A stretch of 12,165 bases of DNA, taken from NCBI GenBank assembly GCA_023392115.1, contig JAEVZT010000460.1, positions 1 through 12,165 on the forward strand, read 5' to 3'. A program made the position numbers and the translations under genes. The notes below the pieces were generated by a model. It saw only the letters and a list, made by a program, of their open reading frames with translations, ran no database searches and was not told the origin of the DNA. Of the stretch, positions 5,962 through 12,165 are shown one piece after another (the first letter of the stretch is position 1; each line of letters opens with the position of its first letter). This DNA comes from Chloroflexota bacterium. GTDB taxonomy: Bacteria > Chloroflexota > Anaerolineae > Aggregatilineales > Phototrophicaceae.

Positions 5962-8025
5962 ATGAGTACTGTAGACGAGCCGACGAACCGGCGGGTGAAG
6001 AACAATACCGCCGATAATCAACCTGATGTTCTGACGGCAGAACCGCTGCAGCGACGCAAGCGGCGACACCGTTCGAGCCTGACACATCGCTTGCGCCGTC
6101 GCGCGCGAAAAGTCCTGAACTGGAATGTGATCACGCTTGTCGCGGCGATTGCGGCGCTGCTGATCGTTGGCGCGGTCGTGCTCGTATTCGACTCGTTCAA
6201 CCGCGTACAAAGCTCGGTCGAGAATCTGAACCGTGTCATGACCAGCCTGAACGGGAAGCAGGGGAGCGAACTTACGCTGACCGATCTGGAACGGCTGCAA
6301 GGCGGCGTCAGCGACCTGTCGCGGACACTCGGCGCGGCACAGAGCCGGTTCACACTGCTCAAGCCGTTCACCGGACTCAACCCCGAGATTGGAGCGTCGA
6401 TGGAGATTGTTGACGCTGCACGGCATCTAGCGCTAGCAGCAACAGACATCCTCAACGGGCTTCAGCCGACCCTGTTTTACATGGTTTCCGGTGACGAGAG
6501 CGGAACGGTCGTCGCGCAAATCTCATCAGGCGAGCGCATCATCGAACTGCTGCGGATCGGACGCAGCCAGTTCACACGCGCGGCGGAAGAATTGTCAGCG
6601 GCACAGCGGGCTATTGACGCCATCAGCCTCACCAGCCCGTCGCCGCAGATCATCGCATATTACGAAGACCTGCTCGATTACAACGAGCAGCTCACCGGGA
6701 TCAACAACATCTTGCTGCAAGCGCCGGACATCCTGACGACGGCGCTCGGCATTACCGAAGAACGCAGTTACCTCGTGCTGTCGCAAAACAACGACGAACT
6801 GCGCCCCTCGGGTGGCTACATCAGCACCTACGGCTGGATGACGATGAGGAACGGTCGCATCACAGCATATGATTACTACCCGACGACGGCGGAAACGCCG
6901 CTGCCTCCGCCAGCATCGCTCGCCGCCCAGATCAACATTCCCGGTTGGTGGATCAATTACGGCAACCCGATCGCCGCGGCGTGGGATGGAAGCTGGTACG
7001 CCGATTTCCCCTCGACGGCGGAGATGGCAATGTGGTACTACAACAACGGTAACAACCGCCACGCCCCTGTCGACGGGGTCATCTCGATCGACATCACCGG
7101 CTTTGAATACTTGATCGAGGCGCTCGGCAGCGTGACAGTGCCCGGCTACCCCGGCGCCGTGTCAACCGAGACTTTCCGCAATGTGATCTACGGCATTCGC
7201 GCCGACGGTGAAGGGCGGAGTCCGCACAAGGAATATCTCGTCGCGCTCTACCGTCAAATCCTCAACGACTGGCAGGCGGGCAGCGCGAACGCCGACACGA
7301 ATCAGGCGCTGCTCGGCGCGTTCCTGAGGGCGATTCAGGAAAAACACATCATGATTTACTTCCCCGACGACGCGCTTCAAAATGCCGTCCGACAGCTTGG
7401 TTGGACAGGCGAGCAGGCGTCAGGCGTCGGACATGACTACCTGATGGTCGCCGACGCGAACCTCGGCAACAAGTCAAACTACTCAATCCAGCGGCAGATC
7501 ACGTATGATGTCGATCTCCAGCCTGCCGGCAGCGTGATTGGAACCGCGACCGTCGCTTACGACTATTCTGCACGCATCGCCGAGAGCGACCCCGCCGTGA
7601 ATCCCGAGTATCACGGGACGGAGGACTATCACAACCTGCTTCAGGTCTTCGTGCCGCCTTCGAGCGAGTTGATCGAGTCGGCGAACTTCAACGCGTCGCC
7701 GACGACGGTGAACAGCGCCACACACACCGATTTCGTCAGCCGCTTGTTCATCCCATTCGACTCGGTCGCGCGCCCACAGCTCGCATACCGGACACCTCCC
7801 GTCGTCGAGACGTTCGGCGATCTCAGCGTCTACCGCTTGCTGCTGCAAAAGCAGCCCGGCAGTCGTGCGAACGTCGTCAGCGTAACAGTGTCGTTGCCGC
7901 CCGGCGCGAGTGCCGTCAGCATCACGCCTGAACCGGCTGCCGCCTATAACCTCGACCGTTCGATCCTCGAATTTCGCTTCAACCTGCTGAGCGATGCGCA
8001 GGTTGAGATCGTCTTCTCAGGGTAG
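5962..8025 (+). CDS. DUF4012 domain-containing membrane-anchored protein
   Basis: 687 residues from the ATG at 5962 (AGGA 9 bases upstream). An in-frame ATG at 5860 has no ribosome-binding site and coincides with the probable -10 box, so it is not used. Seen: a very basic cytoplasmic N-terminus (RRKRRHR at 31-37, RLRRRARK at 43-50), one membrane segment (about 55-76), a long helical stretch (80-260), then the DUF4012 hallmarks YLVLSQNNDELRPSGGYIS (270-288), VDGVISIDITGFEYLIEALG (370-389) and DYLMVADANLGNKSNYSIQR (492-511), and a beta-rich C-terminus. Known: DUF4012 proteins are common in Actinobacteria and Chloroflexota, with no established biochemistry. The DGV.SID stretch resembles a motif of LytR-CpsA-Psr proteins. 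Inferred: a signal-anchor protein acting outside the membrane, perhaps in envelope polysaccharide assembly. It is divergent from a secreted protein, a possible partner. Confidence 0.9.
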   Translation: MSTVDEPTNRRVKNNTADNQPDVLTAEPLQRRKRRHRSSLTHRLRRRARKVLNWNVITLVAAIAALLIVGAVVLVFDSFNRVQSSVENLNRVMTSLNGKQGSELTLTDLERLQGGVSDLSRTLGAAQSRFTLLKPFTGLNPEIGASMEIVDAARHLALAATDILNGLQPTLFYMVSGDESGTVVAQISSGERIIELLRIGRSQFTRAAEELSAAQRAIDAISLTSPSPQIIAYYEDLLDYNEQLTGINNILLQAPDILTTALGITEERSYLVLSQNNDELRPSGGYISTYGWMTMRNGRITAYDYYPTTAETPLPPPASLAAQINIPGWWINYGNPIAAAWDGSWYADFPSTAEMAMWYYNNGNNRHAPVDGVISIDITGFEYLIEALGSVTVPGYPGAVSTETFRNVIYGIRADGEGRSPHKEYLVALYRQILNDWQAGSANADTNQALLGAFLRAIQEKHIMIYFPDDALQNAVRQLGWTGEQASGVGHDYLMVADANLGNKSNYSIQRQITYDVDLQPAGSVIGTATVAYDYSARIAESDPAVNPEYHGTEDYHNLLQVFVPPSSELIESANFNASPTTVNSATHTDFVSRLFIPFDSVARPQLAYRTPPVVETFGDLSVYRLLLQKQPGSRANVVSVTVSLPPGASAVSITPEPAAAYNLDRSILEFRFNLLSDAQVEIVFSG

Positions 8026-8035
8026 CGGAATCAAA

Positions 8036-8069
8036 GAGGCAGATCGCGACAAGTCTTCCGATCTGCCTC
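8036..8069. terminator. Hairpin between convergent genes, probable bidirectional terminator
   Basis: A perfect 11-bp inverted repeat (GAGGCAGATCG at 8036-8046, CGATCTGCCTC at 8059-8069) with a 12-base loop lies between the stops of the DUF4012 gene (plus, 8025) and the FRG-domain gene (minus, 8088). On the minus strand TTTGATT follows, a modest T-run. On the plus strand ATCACACATT follows, a weaker one. Placement between convergent genes supports a shared terminator. Confidence 0.65.
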
Positions 8070-8087
8070 ATCACACATTCCCCCACT

Positions 8088-8897
8088 TCATTCAGACGCA
8101 TTCACGGGCGTGTACCAGCGCCGCAGCCAGCGGCTCAAACCGTCAAGTCCGGGGAACAGAACGCGCTCGGTGATGTTCATCGAGTCGAGCTTGTCGCGAA
8201 TCTCCCATTTCATGCGCCCGGGGATAATGATGCGCGTGAACGTATCCTCGTGCGCTTCAAGCCACTCGTCGAACGCCTGCGCCGGGTCGGACATGACAGA
8301 GAACAGCGCGTACTGGTTGACGATCCGTTCGTCGAGCGACGGCGGCTCGAAGAACAGCGCGAACGTCTTGCCAGTGCCGAGCGTTTCAAAACGCGACAGG
8401 TGCGGCACGACGGCTTCGAGCATCTCCACGCCGAACAGGTTGAGCCCCGCCTTCTCGATCTCCGTCCGAAACTCCGGCGGAAGCTTCTTATGAACGTTCT
8501 GGTAGCCAACGCGCCAGACAACGCCGTCGACATCAGGATCCGGCAGTTCGCCGACGGCGAAGTGCAGCGCGATAAACGGCGAATACGTCCAGTCCATCAG
8601 GCGCGTCGGCAGCCCGTGATGCTGCGCCAGCGAAAGCCACTTCCACAGCGAGTCCTGTGTCGCCCGCGGCGGCGCATATTTGATGAAAGTACGCAGGATG
8701 CTCTTTTCGATCTCGCGCGTCCGTTCCGGCGCGTGTCCAAGGCGGATCAGCCCCGATCGGAGCGTGAAATCGTCGGTAGGGCTGCCACGAAACGCATCCG
8801 CCGGACGAAGACGCTGAATCGCATCATTCCACGATTCCCTATACAACTCGTCGTTGAGATGATTCCAGTTCTCAGCGCGCACGTTAACGATCGTCAT
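8088..8897 (-). CDS. FRG domain-containing protein
   Basis: 269 residues from the ATG at 8897-8895, with GAGGTG seven bases upstream. Seen: the name-giving Phe-Arg-Gly at 36-38 (ADAFRG), followed by the long helix typical of the family, the central signature AQHHGLPTRLMDWTYSP (91-107) and LHFAV, then QYALFSVMSD (195-204) and a C-terminal KWEIRDKL...LFPGLDGLSRWL (230-258). Known: FRG-domain proteins are widespread, soluble and of unknown biochemical activity. Several conserved polar residues (Arg, His-His, Arg, Asp-Trp) suggest an enzyme. Its start lies 43 bases after the stop of the MFS gene, so it is probably the last gene of the inositol-dehydrogenase/transporter operon, or has its own promoter inside the MFS gene. 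A role in that sugar pathway is not evident from the fold. Family assignment is firm; function is open. Confidence 0.9.
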   Translation of the reverse strand: MTIVNVRAENWNHLNDELYRESWNDAIQRLRPADAFRGSPTDDFTLRSGLIRLGHAPERTREIEKSILRTFIKYAPPRATQDSLWKWLSLAQHHGLPTRLMDWTYSPFIALHFAVGELPDPDVDGVVWRVGYQNVHKKLPPEFRTEIEKAGLNLFGVEMLEAVVPHLSRFETLGTGKTFALFFEPPSLDERIVNQYALFSVMSDPAQAFDEWLEAHEDTFTRIIIPGRMKWEIRDKLDSMNITERVLFPGLDGLSRWLRRWYTPVNASE

Positions 8898-8940
8898 CCT
8901 GCTTCACCTCTACAGTAAACCCATGTATCAGACGAGCCTT

Positions 8941-10110
8941 CTAGACAGGTGTAGGCAGCGGCACGCGCCGCGCCGCCAGCGTGATCACCAGCACGATGAC
9001 CAACAGCACCGCCGCAACGCCAAACGCCCCCTGTATGCCAACCTGATCGGCGAACGCGCCGAGGAGCTGCGGCGTGATCAAGATCGCAAGCCCCGACCCG
9101 AGCGACGCCCGCGCGCTCGCCGTGTTCGACCGCTCCGGTACGACGCTGGTGACGACCGACAGCGTGAGTGGGAACAGGTTGGCGATACCGAGTCCGGCGA
9201 TGAACAAACCGGCGATGTTGATAAGCGGCAGCGTGCCTAACCAGAACATCGGAAAACCAACAAGGACGATGGCGACGGCATAGATCAGCAGGCGGCTGCT
9301 CTCGTAAATGCGCGTCAAGCGGCTGCCGATCCAGCGACCAAGCACCATCGCGGCGAAAAAGACGCTCATCAGTGTCGAGGCGGTGACGCGCTCCAGCCCG
9401 ACGGCGTTCTCCATGAAATCCGCGCCCCAAAAGACGACGCACCACTCAATCGACACGCACAGGATCAACACGAGCCAGTATGCCCAGAACTTGAGCGGCA
9501 TCGCTCGCGCGGGTTCATCTCTTGAAGCGCCGACGCTCGTGGCTGTCGGCAGCGGTTCGCGGCGATACACGCCGAACAAGAGCAAGCAGGCGGCGACAGC
9601 CACCCCTAACCCGATGCGCCAGCCGAGTCCGCTTTGCTCGCCGAGTCCGATCAACAGCGGGGCGAGCATCGAGAACACAGCGGCGACGACGTTGGCTTCG
9701 GTCAGCGCGAGCGCGCGTAATGCCCCATGTCGATCAGACAACGCCGCTTGAATCATGACGATTAGGAACCCGCCGAGCAGGCCCATGCACAGCGAACTGG
9801 CGATCGTCACGGCGGGCTGCCGTCCGAGAATCAGCAGCACCGCGCCGAGCGCCATGCCAGCACCGCCGCCCCAAAACAGCATCTGCCGACCAAAGCGTGC
9901 CGCCAGCCTATCACTCAAGAGACCGGCGGCGATCATGCCTAGGGCGAACGCGCTCAGGTGCATCGCCGTCACCGTGTAGCTCAAATCGAGTTCGGCGCGC
10001 AGGAACGGCGTCAGCGGACCGAGTGTCGACTGCATGTAGGCGAAATACGCCAGCATCCAGTACGCGAGCCACGTGAAGCGGTCGCGCGTGAAAAGTTGTC
10101 CCGAGTTCAA
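8941..10110 (-). CDS. MFS transporter
   Basis: 389 residues with about twelve hydrophobic segments in two halves joined by a central polar loop (about 183-206). Seen: the MFS motif A between segments 2 and 3 (GLLSDRLAARFGR, 63-75), a second-half counterpart (GRWIGSRLTRIYESSR, 258-273), and acidic or amide residues inside membrane segments. Start: a TTG at 10110, whose last two bases form the TGA stop of the dehydrogenase gene with the next A (4-base TTGA overlap). This favours translational coupling; the next ATG (codon 19) would cut into the first membrane segment. The ribosome-binding site is weak. Known: MFS proteins move sugars, drugs or acids by proton symport or antiport. Inferred from context: uptake of an inositol or sugar used by the coupled dehydrogenase. 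Confidence 0.88.
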   Translation of the reverse strand: MNSGQLFTRDRFTWLAYWMLAYFAYMQSTLGPLTPFLRAELDLSYTVTAMHLSAFALGMIAAGLLSDRLAARFGRQMLFWGGGAGMALGAVLLILGRQPAVTIASSLCMGLLGGFLIVMIQAALSDRHGALRALALTEANVVAAVFSMLAPLLIGLGEQSGLGWRIGLGVAVAACLLLFGVYRREPLPTATSVGASRDEPARAMPLKFWAYWLVLILCVSIEWCVVFWGADFMENAVGLERVTASTLMSVFFAAMVLGRWIGSRLTRIYESSRLLIYAVAIVLVGFPMFWLGTLPLINIAGLFIAGLGIANLFPLTLSVVTSVVPERSNTASARASLGSGLAILITPQLLGAFADQVGIQGAFGVAAVLLVIVLVITLAARRVPLPTPV

Positions 10111-11111
10111 CCGATCTCGCTCAGCTTCACCGGGCGGTTTTCATCATACGACTTGCGCGCCGCCAAGCCCATGACGACTGGCACGCGACCATCATAGCCG
10201 CTGACCGGGATCGGCGCGTCGTTCAGGACGGCGTCGACGAAAGCCCGCATCTCGATCAGGTAGCTTTCCATGTAGCGTTCGACAAAGAAGTGCAGCGGCA
10301 GGTCGCGGTAGATTTTCTCGCCCGTGCTGACGACGGCATTGTTGGCGAAGTTGTTGTTCGTCTGGATGCTGCCGCCGCTGCCGAACACCTCGACGCGCTG
10401 GTCGTAGCCGTAGACCGCCTTGCGGCTGTTGTCGATCGTGCCGATGGTGCCGTTGGCAAACTTGAGGACGACGAGCGCCGTGTCAACATCGCCCGCCTCG
10501 CCGATTGCCGGATCAACGCGCACGGCGGCGGACGTGTAGATCTCCTCAACTTCACTGCCGATCAGGAAACGCGCCATGTCGAAATCGTGGATCGTCATGT
10601 CGACGAACATGCCGCCGGACACCTTGACGTAGCTGATCGGCGGCGGCGCGGGGTCGCGGCTGATGATGTGGAGCAGGTGCGGCTGCCCGATTTCGCCGTT
10701 CTCGACAGCCGTCCGCACGCGGCGGAAATTCGGGTCGAAGCGCCGGTTGAAACCGATTTGCAGTTTCACGCCCGCGCGCTCGACGGCTGACAGCGCCTCG
10801 TCAATCCGGTTCAGGTTCAGGTCGACCGGCTTCTCGCAGAAGATGTGTTTCCCCGCCTGCGCCGCTTCGATGATGATCTGCGTGTGCATGTCGGTTGACG
10901 AGCAAATGACGACCGCCTCGATCTCGTCCATCGCCAGCATCTCGCGGTAATCACCGCTCGCATGGGGAATGTTCAGGCGCGCAGCGGTCGCCTGTGCCGC
11001 GTCTAAGGCGACGTCGGCGATGGCGATGACGTTCGTTTCGGGAATCCGCAGGGCAAGATTCTCCGCGTGCAGTTTGCCGATACGCCCCGCACCGATGACT
11101 CCAACGTTCAT
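10107..11111 (-). CDS. iolG: Inositol 2-dehydrogenase-like Gfo/Idh/MocA oxidoreductase
   Basis: 334 residues from the ATG at 11111-11109, with AAGGAG 11 bases upstream. Seen: Rossmann motif VGVIGAGRIG (3-12), an acidic residue after the second strand (IADVALD) favouring NAD, EKP at 93-95, and MFVDMTIHDFDMARFLIG (168-185) with Asp171 and His175. Known: Bacillus subtilis IolG uses Lys97, Asp172 and His176, the same triad and spacing. YGYDQRVEVFGSGG (234-247) matches the conserved IolG barrel sequence KYGYD. The reaction would be NAD-dependent oxidation of myo-inositol (or a related polyol) to 2-keto-inositol in the cytoplasm. It heads a likely operon with the MFS transporter (TTGA overlap) and the FRG gene. 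scyllo-Inositol or another sugar is an equally possible substrate, so the symbol is tentative. Confidence 0.88.
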   Translation of the reverse strand: MNVGVIGAGRIGKLHAENLALRIPETNVIAIADVALDAAQATAARLNIPHASGDYREMLAMDEIEAVVICSSTDMHTQIIIEAAQAGKHIFCEKPVDLNLNRIDEALSAVERAGVKLQIGFNRRFDPNFRRVRTAVENGEIGQPHLLHIISRDPAPPPISYVKVSGGMFVDMTIHDFDMARFLIGSEVEEIYTSAAVRVDPAIGEAGDVDTALVVLKFANGTIGTIDNSRKAVYGYDQRVEVFGSGGSIQTNNNFANNAVVSTGEKIYRDLPLHFFVERYMESYLIEMRAFVDAVLNDAPIPVSGYDGRVPVVMGLAARKSYDENRPVKLSEIG

Positions 11112-11143
11112 AGTCCTTTATTCTCCTTAGGAAGAATCACTCC

Positions 11144-11160
11144 ACCGCCAAAACGGCGGT
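11144..11160. repeat. Short hairpin in the leader of the inositol dehydrogenase gene
   Basis: ACCGCC (11144-11149) and GGCGGT (11155-11160) form a 6-bp GC-rich stem with a 5-base loop, about 33 bases before the iolG-like start. It falls inside the transcribed leader if the promoter at 11219-11248 is used. It might affect mRNA stability; no function is shown. Confidence 0.3.
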
Positions 11161-11218
11161 CATTGTTCAGCACTCAGTCCAGTATCGAACCGCCCGTTTT
11201 GCGCGGCGGCAACCACTG

Positions 11219-11248
11219 ATTATAGACCCTTTCAACCGGTTCAGTCAG
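11219..11248 (-). promoter_or_regulatory. Candidate promoter of the iolG-like/MFS/FRG operon
   Basis: On the minus strand CTGACT (11248-11243; four of six matches to TTGACA) is followed after 18 bases by a perfect TATAAT (11224-11219). The implied transcript start is near 11212, giving a leader of about 100 bases. The spacer contains the palindrome AACCGGTT. Confidence 0.55.
11234..11241. promoter_or_regulatory. Candidate LacI-family operator AACCGGTT
   Basis: The 8-base palindrome AACCGGTT sits between the -35 and -10 hexamers of the candidate promoter. It fits the AANCGNTT core shared by many LacI/GalR-family operators (CcpA cre, PurR and others). The flanking bases (TTC on one side, CAG on the other) do not extend the symmetry. 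A repressor bound here would block RNA polymerase, a usual arrangement for sugar-inducible operons. No regulator gene is in the window. Confidence 0.4.
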
Positions 11249-11334
11249 GGGAACAAATGTCCGCTGAAATGGTGACGTTACCTCTTGCATCACGGCTGCA
11301 TGGATGGGATGATAAGCTGTTAGCTGCGTCATCG

Positions 11335-11341
11335 AAGGAGG
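11335..11341 (+). promoter_or_regulatory. Strong ribosome-binding site of the right-edge membrane protein
   Basis: AAGGAGG lies 4 bases before the ATG at 11346, the best Shine-Dalgarno match in the window, although the spacing is short. It fixes the start of a gene whose end is not seen. Confidence 0.7.
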
Positions 11342-11345
11342 GTGA

Positions 11346-12165
11346 ATGCCCGCATCGCTCACGGTACATGCACGATCGCTGCTAATCGCCCATCTCCTCG
11401 CTGTCGCCGCGCTCGTCGCCCTCGGCGCGCTTCGACCCGCGCTCGAAGCAGTCGCGGCGCGCATGGAGCCGTTTGCGTTCGAGATTGAGCGCATGTTCGA
11501 TTTGAGCCGCGAAGCCAGCCTCGCGTCGTGGTTTGGGTCATCGCTCTTTCTACTGGCGGCACTGATCCTCTATGCCTCGCGGCGGGTGAACGCGCCAAGT
11601 CGCCGTCTTGGCGGCGGCGTGATCCTCCTGTGCCTGACGCTGGCACTCGACTTCGGCACCAACGTCCACGAGCGCTTTCTCTCGCGGTGGCACGCGCTCG
11701 GTGGCGGGGCGCATGGATGGGTCGTGATCGTCGTCGCGCTCGCCGCACTCGCAGCGAGTTTCCGGGCATCGCGTCCGATCGACACTAGCGCGCGCCACCT
11801 CTTTCGCCTCTCGGCACTGCTGATCGTCGGCGGCTACGTATGGACAGCCGGACTTGCCTATGCTTGGACGGTCAATGACGACGTCGGCGCATTCCTGCGC
11901 TTGATCGGGGCAGCCACCTTCGTCTACGCCTGTCTAGTGGATATGGCACGCGAACGCCCGACGATCGAACTGCGTTTTAACGGCGCGCGCCGCATATTGA
12001 TCGCCCTCGTCGGAGTCTCGCTGTTTTTCACGCTGACGACGATCATCATGCACGTCCTCACTTTGACGACAGACGTCTGGAGCTACGATCCGGCAGGCTT
12101 CATTTTCCTGTTCAACACCGGGCAGGAAGCGACATTTCCGACCGCCTTTTCCTACGGCGTGATGC
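11346..12165 (+). CDS. Polytopic membrane protein with duplicated motif, unknown function (partial, 3' end cut)
   Basis: 273 codons from an ATG with AAGGAGG upstream, open to the right edge. Seen: about seven hydrophobic segments (about 11-30, 60-77, 88-105, 124-139, 155-174, 182-199, 216-240). The polar motif FDLSREASLASWF (51-63) just before the second segment recurs in weaker form as FNTGQEATFPTAF (256-268) just before the cut. LDFGTNVHERF (101-111) follows the third segment. I do not recognise a characterised family, though motifs like FDL..E..IPTWFS occur in uncharacterised bacterial membrane proteins I recall. The duplication suggests a protein built of two similar halves, the second starting near residue 205 and lost at the edge. 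It is divergent from the iolG-like operon; nothing ties it to that pathway. Confidence 0.75.
   Translation, partial: MPASLTVHARSLLIAHLLAVAALVALGALRPALEAVAARMEPFAFEIERMFDLSREASLASWFGSSLFLLAALILYASRRVNAPSRRLGGGVILLCLTLALDFGTNVHERFLSRWHALGGGAHGWVVIVVALAALAASFRASRPIDTSARHLFRLSALLIVGGYVWTAGLAYAWTVNDDVGAFLRLIGAATFVYACLVDMARERPTIELRFNGARRILIALVGVSLFFTLTTIIMHVLTLTTDVWSYDPAGFIFLFNTGQEATFPTAFSYGVM

Noticed and set aside
5782..6426. Minus-strand open frame of 214 codons over the DUF4012 start
   Set aside because: Antisense to the DUF4012 N-terminal part and its leader; no domain, signal peptide or ribosome-binding site.
8894..9445. Minus-strand frame of 183 codons in the MFS region
   Set aside because: Out-of-frame shadow of the MFS gene, rich in Arg, His and Ala; the MFS frame has motif A and the expected membrane segments.
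11174..11494. Minus-strand frame of 106 codons between the iolG-like gene and the right-edge gene
   Set aside because: Its first half is antisense to the right-edge membrane protein, its second half contains the candidate promoter of the iolG-like operon, and its N-terminus is low-complexity Ser/Arg/Ala.
1..12165. CRISPR array, insertion sequence, tRNA or phage-type genes
   Set aside because: No regularly spaced direct repeats, transposase motifs, terminal inverted repeats flanking a gene, or tRNA cloverleaf sequences were seen on either strand by eye.

Overview
The window looks like chromosomal DNA of a moderately GC-rich, free-living bacterium. It carries ten protein genes (two cut by the window edges) and no RNA genes, insertion sequences or CRISPR arrays that I can see. 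The best taxonomic guess is Chloroflexota, class Anaerolineae. It rests on the style of the secreted cysteine-containing protein at 4406-5689 (N-terminal Cys block, SH3-like segment), a DUF4012 membrane protein, and catabolic genes of the Gfo/Idh/MocA and isomerase/epimerase type. This is inference from protein style, not a database match.

Left part (1-2103, minus strand): a DJ-1/PfpI-like protein, then a benzoylformate-decarboxylase-like thiamine diphosphate (ThDP) enzyme that runs off the left edge. They are probably one transcript, started from a TATAAT-type promoter near 2195-2200, with a strong hairpin between the two genes. A 368-base intergenic stretch (2104-2471) holds that promoter, small inverted repeats, and the terminator of the next operon.

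Centre-left (2472-4326, minus strand): a sugar-phosphate isomerase/epimerase overlapping a Gfo/Idh/MocA dehydrogenase by 11 bases, ended by an intrinsic terminator. A perfect 14-bp terminator hairpin of the preceding secreted-protein gene lies almost directly against the isomerase start, which leaves little room for a separate promoter.

Centre (4406-8025): a divergent pair, a secreted SH3-like protein (minus) and a membrane-anchored DUF4012 protein (plus), sharing an AT-rich intergenic region. Both products are predicted to act outside the cytoplasmic membrane.

Right part (8088-11111, minus strand): an inositol 2-dehydrogenase-like gene, an MFS transporter with a TTG start overlapping the upstream stop codon, and an FRG-domain protein, arranged as one likely operon. 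Its promoter has a TATAAT box and, between -35 and -10, a palindrome AACCGGTT that looks like a LacI-family operator core. A divergent polytopic membrane protein (11346 onward) with an internal duplicated motif is cut by the right edge.

Most of the window is ordinary carbohydrate and aldehyde metabolism plus envelope functions. I find no clear new system. The points most worth following are the DJ-1-like/ThDP gene pair with non-canonical active-site residues, the FRG-domain gene placed in a sugar operon, and the candidate operators and attenuator-like hairpins.
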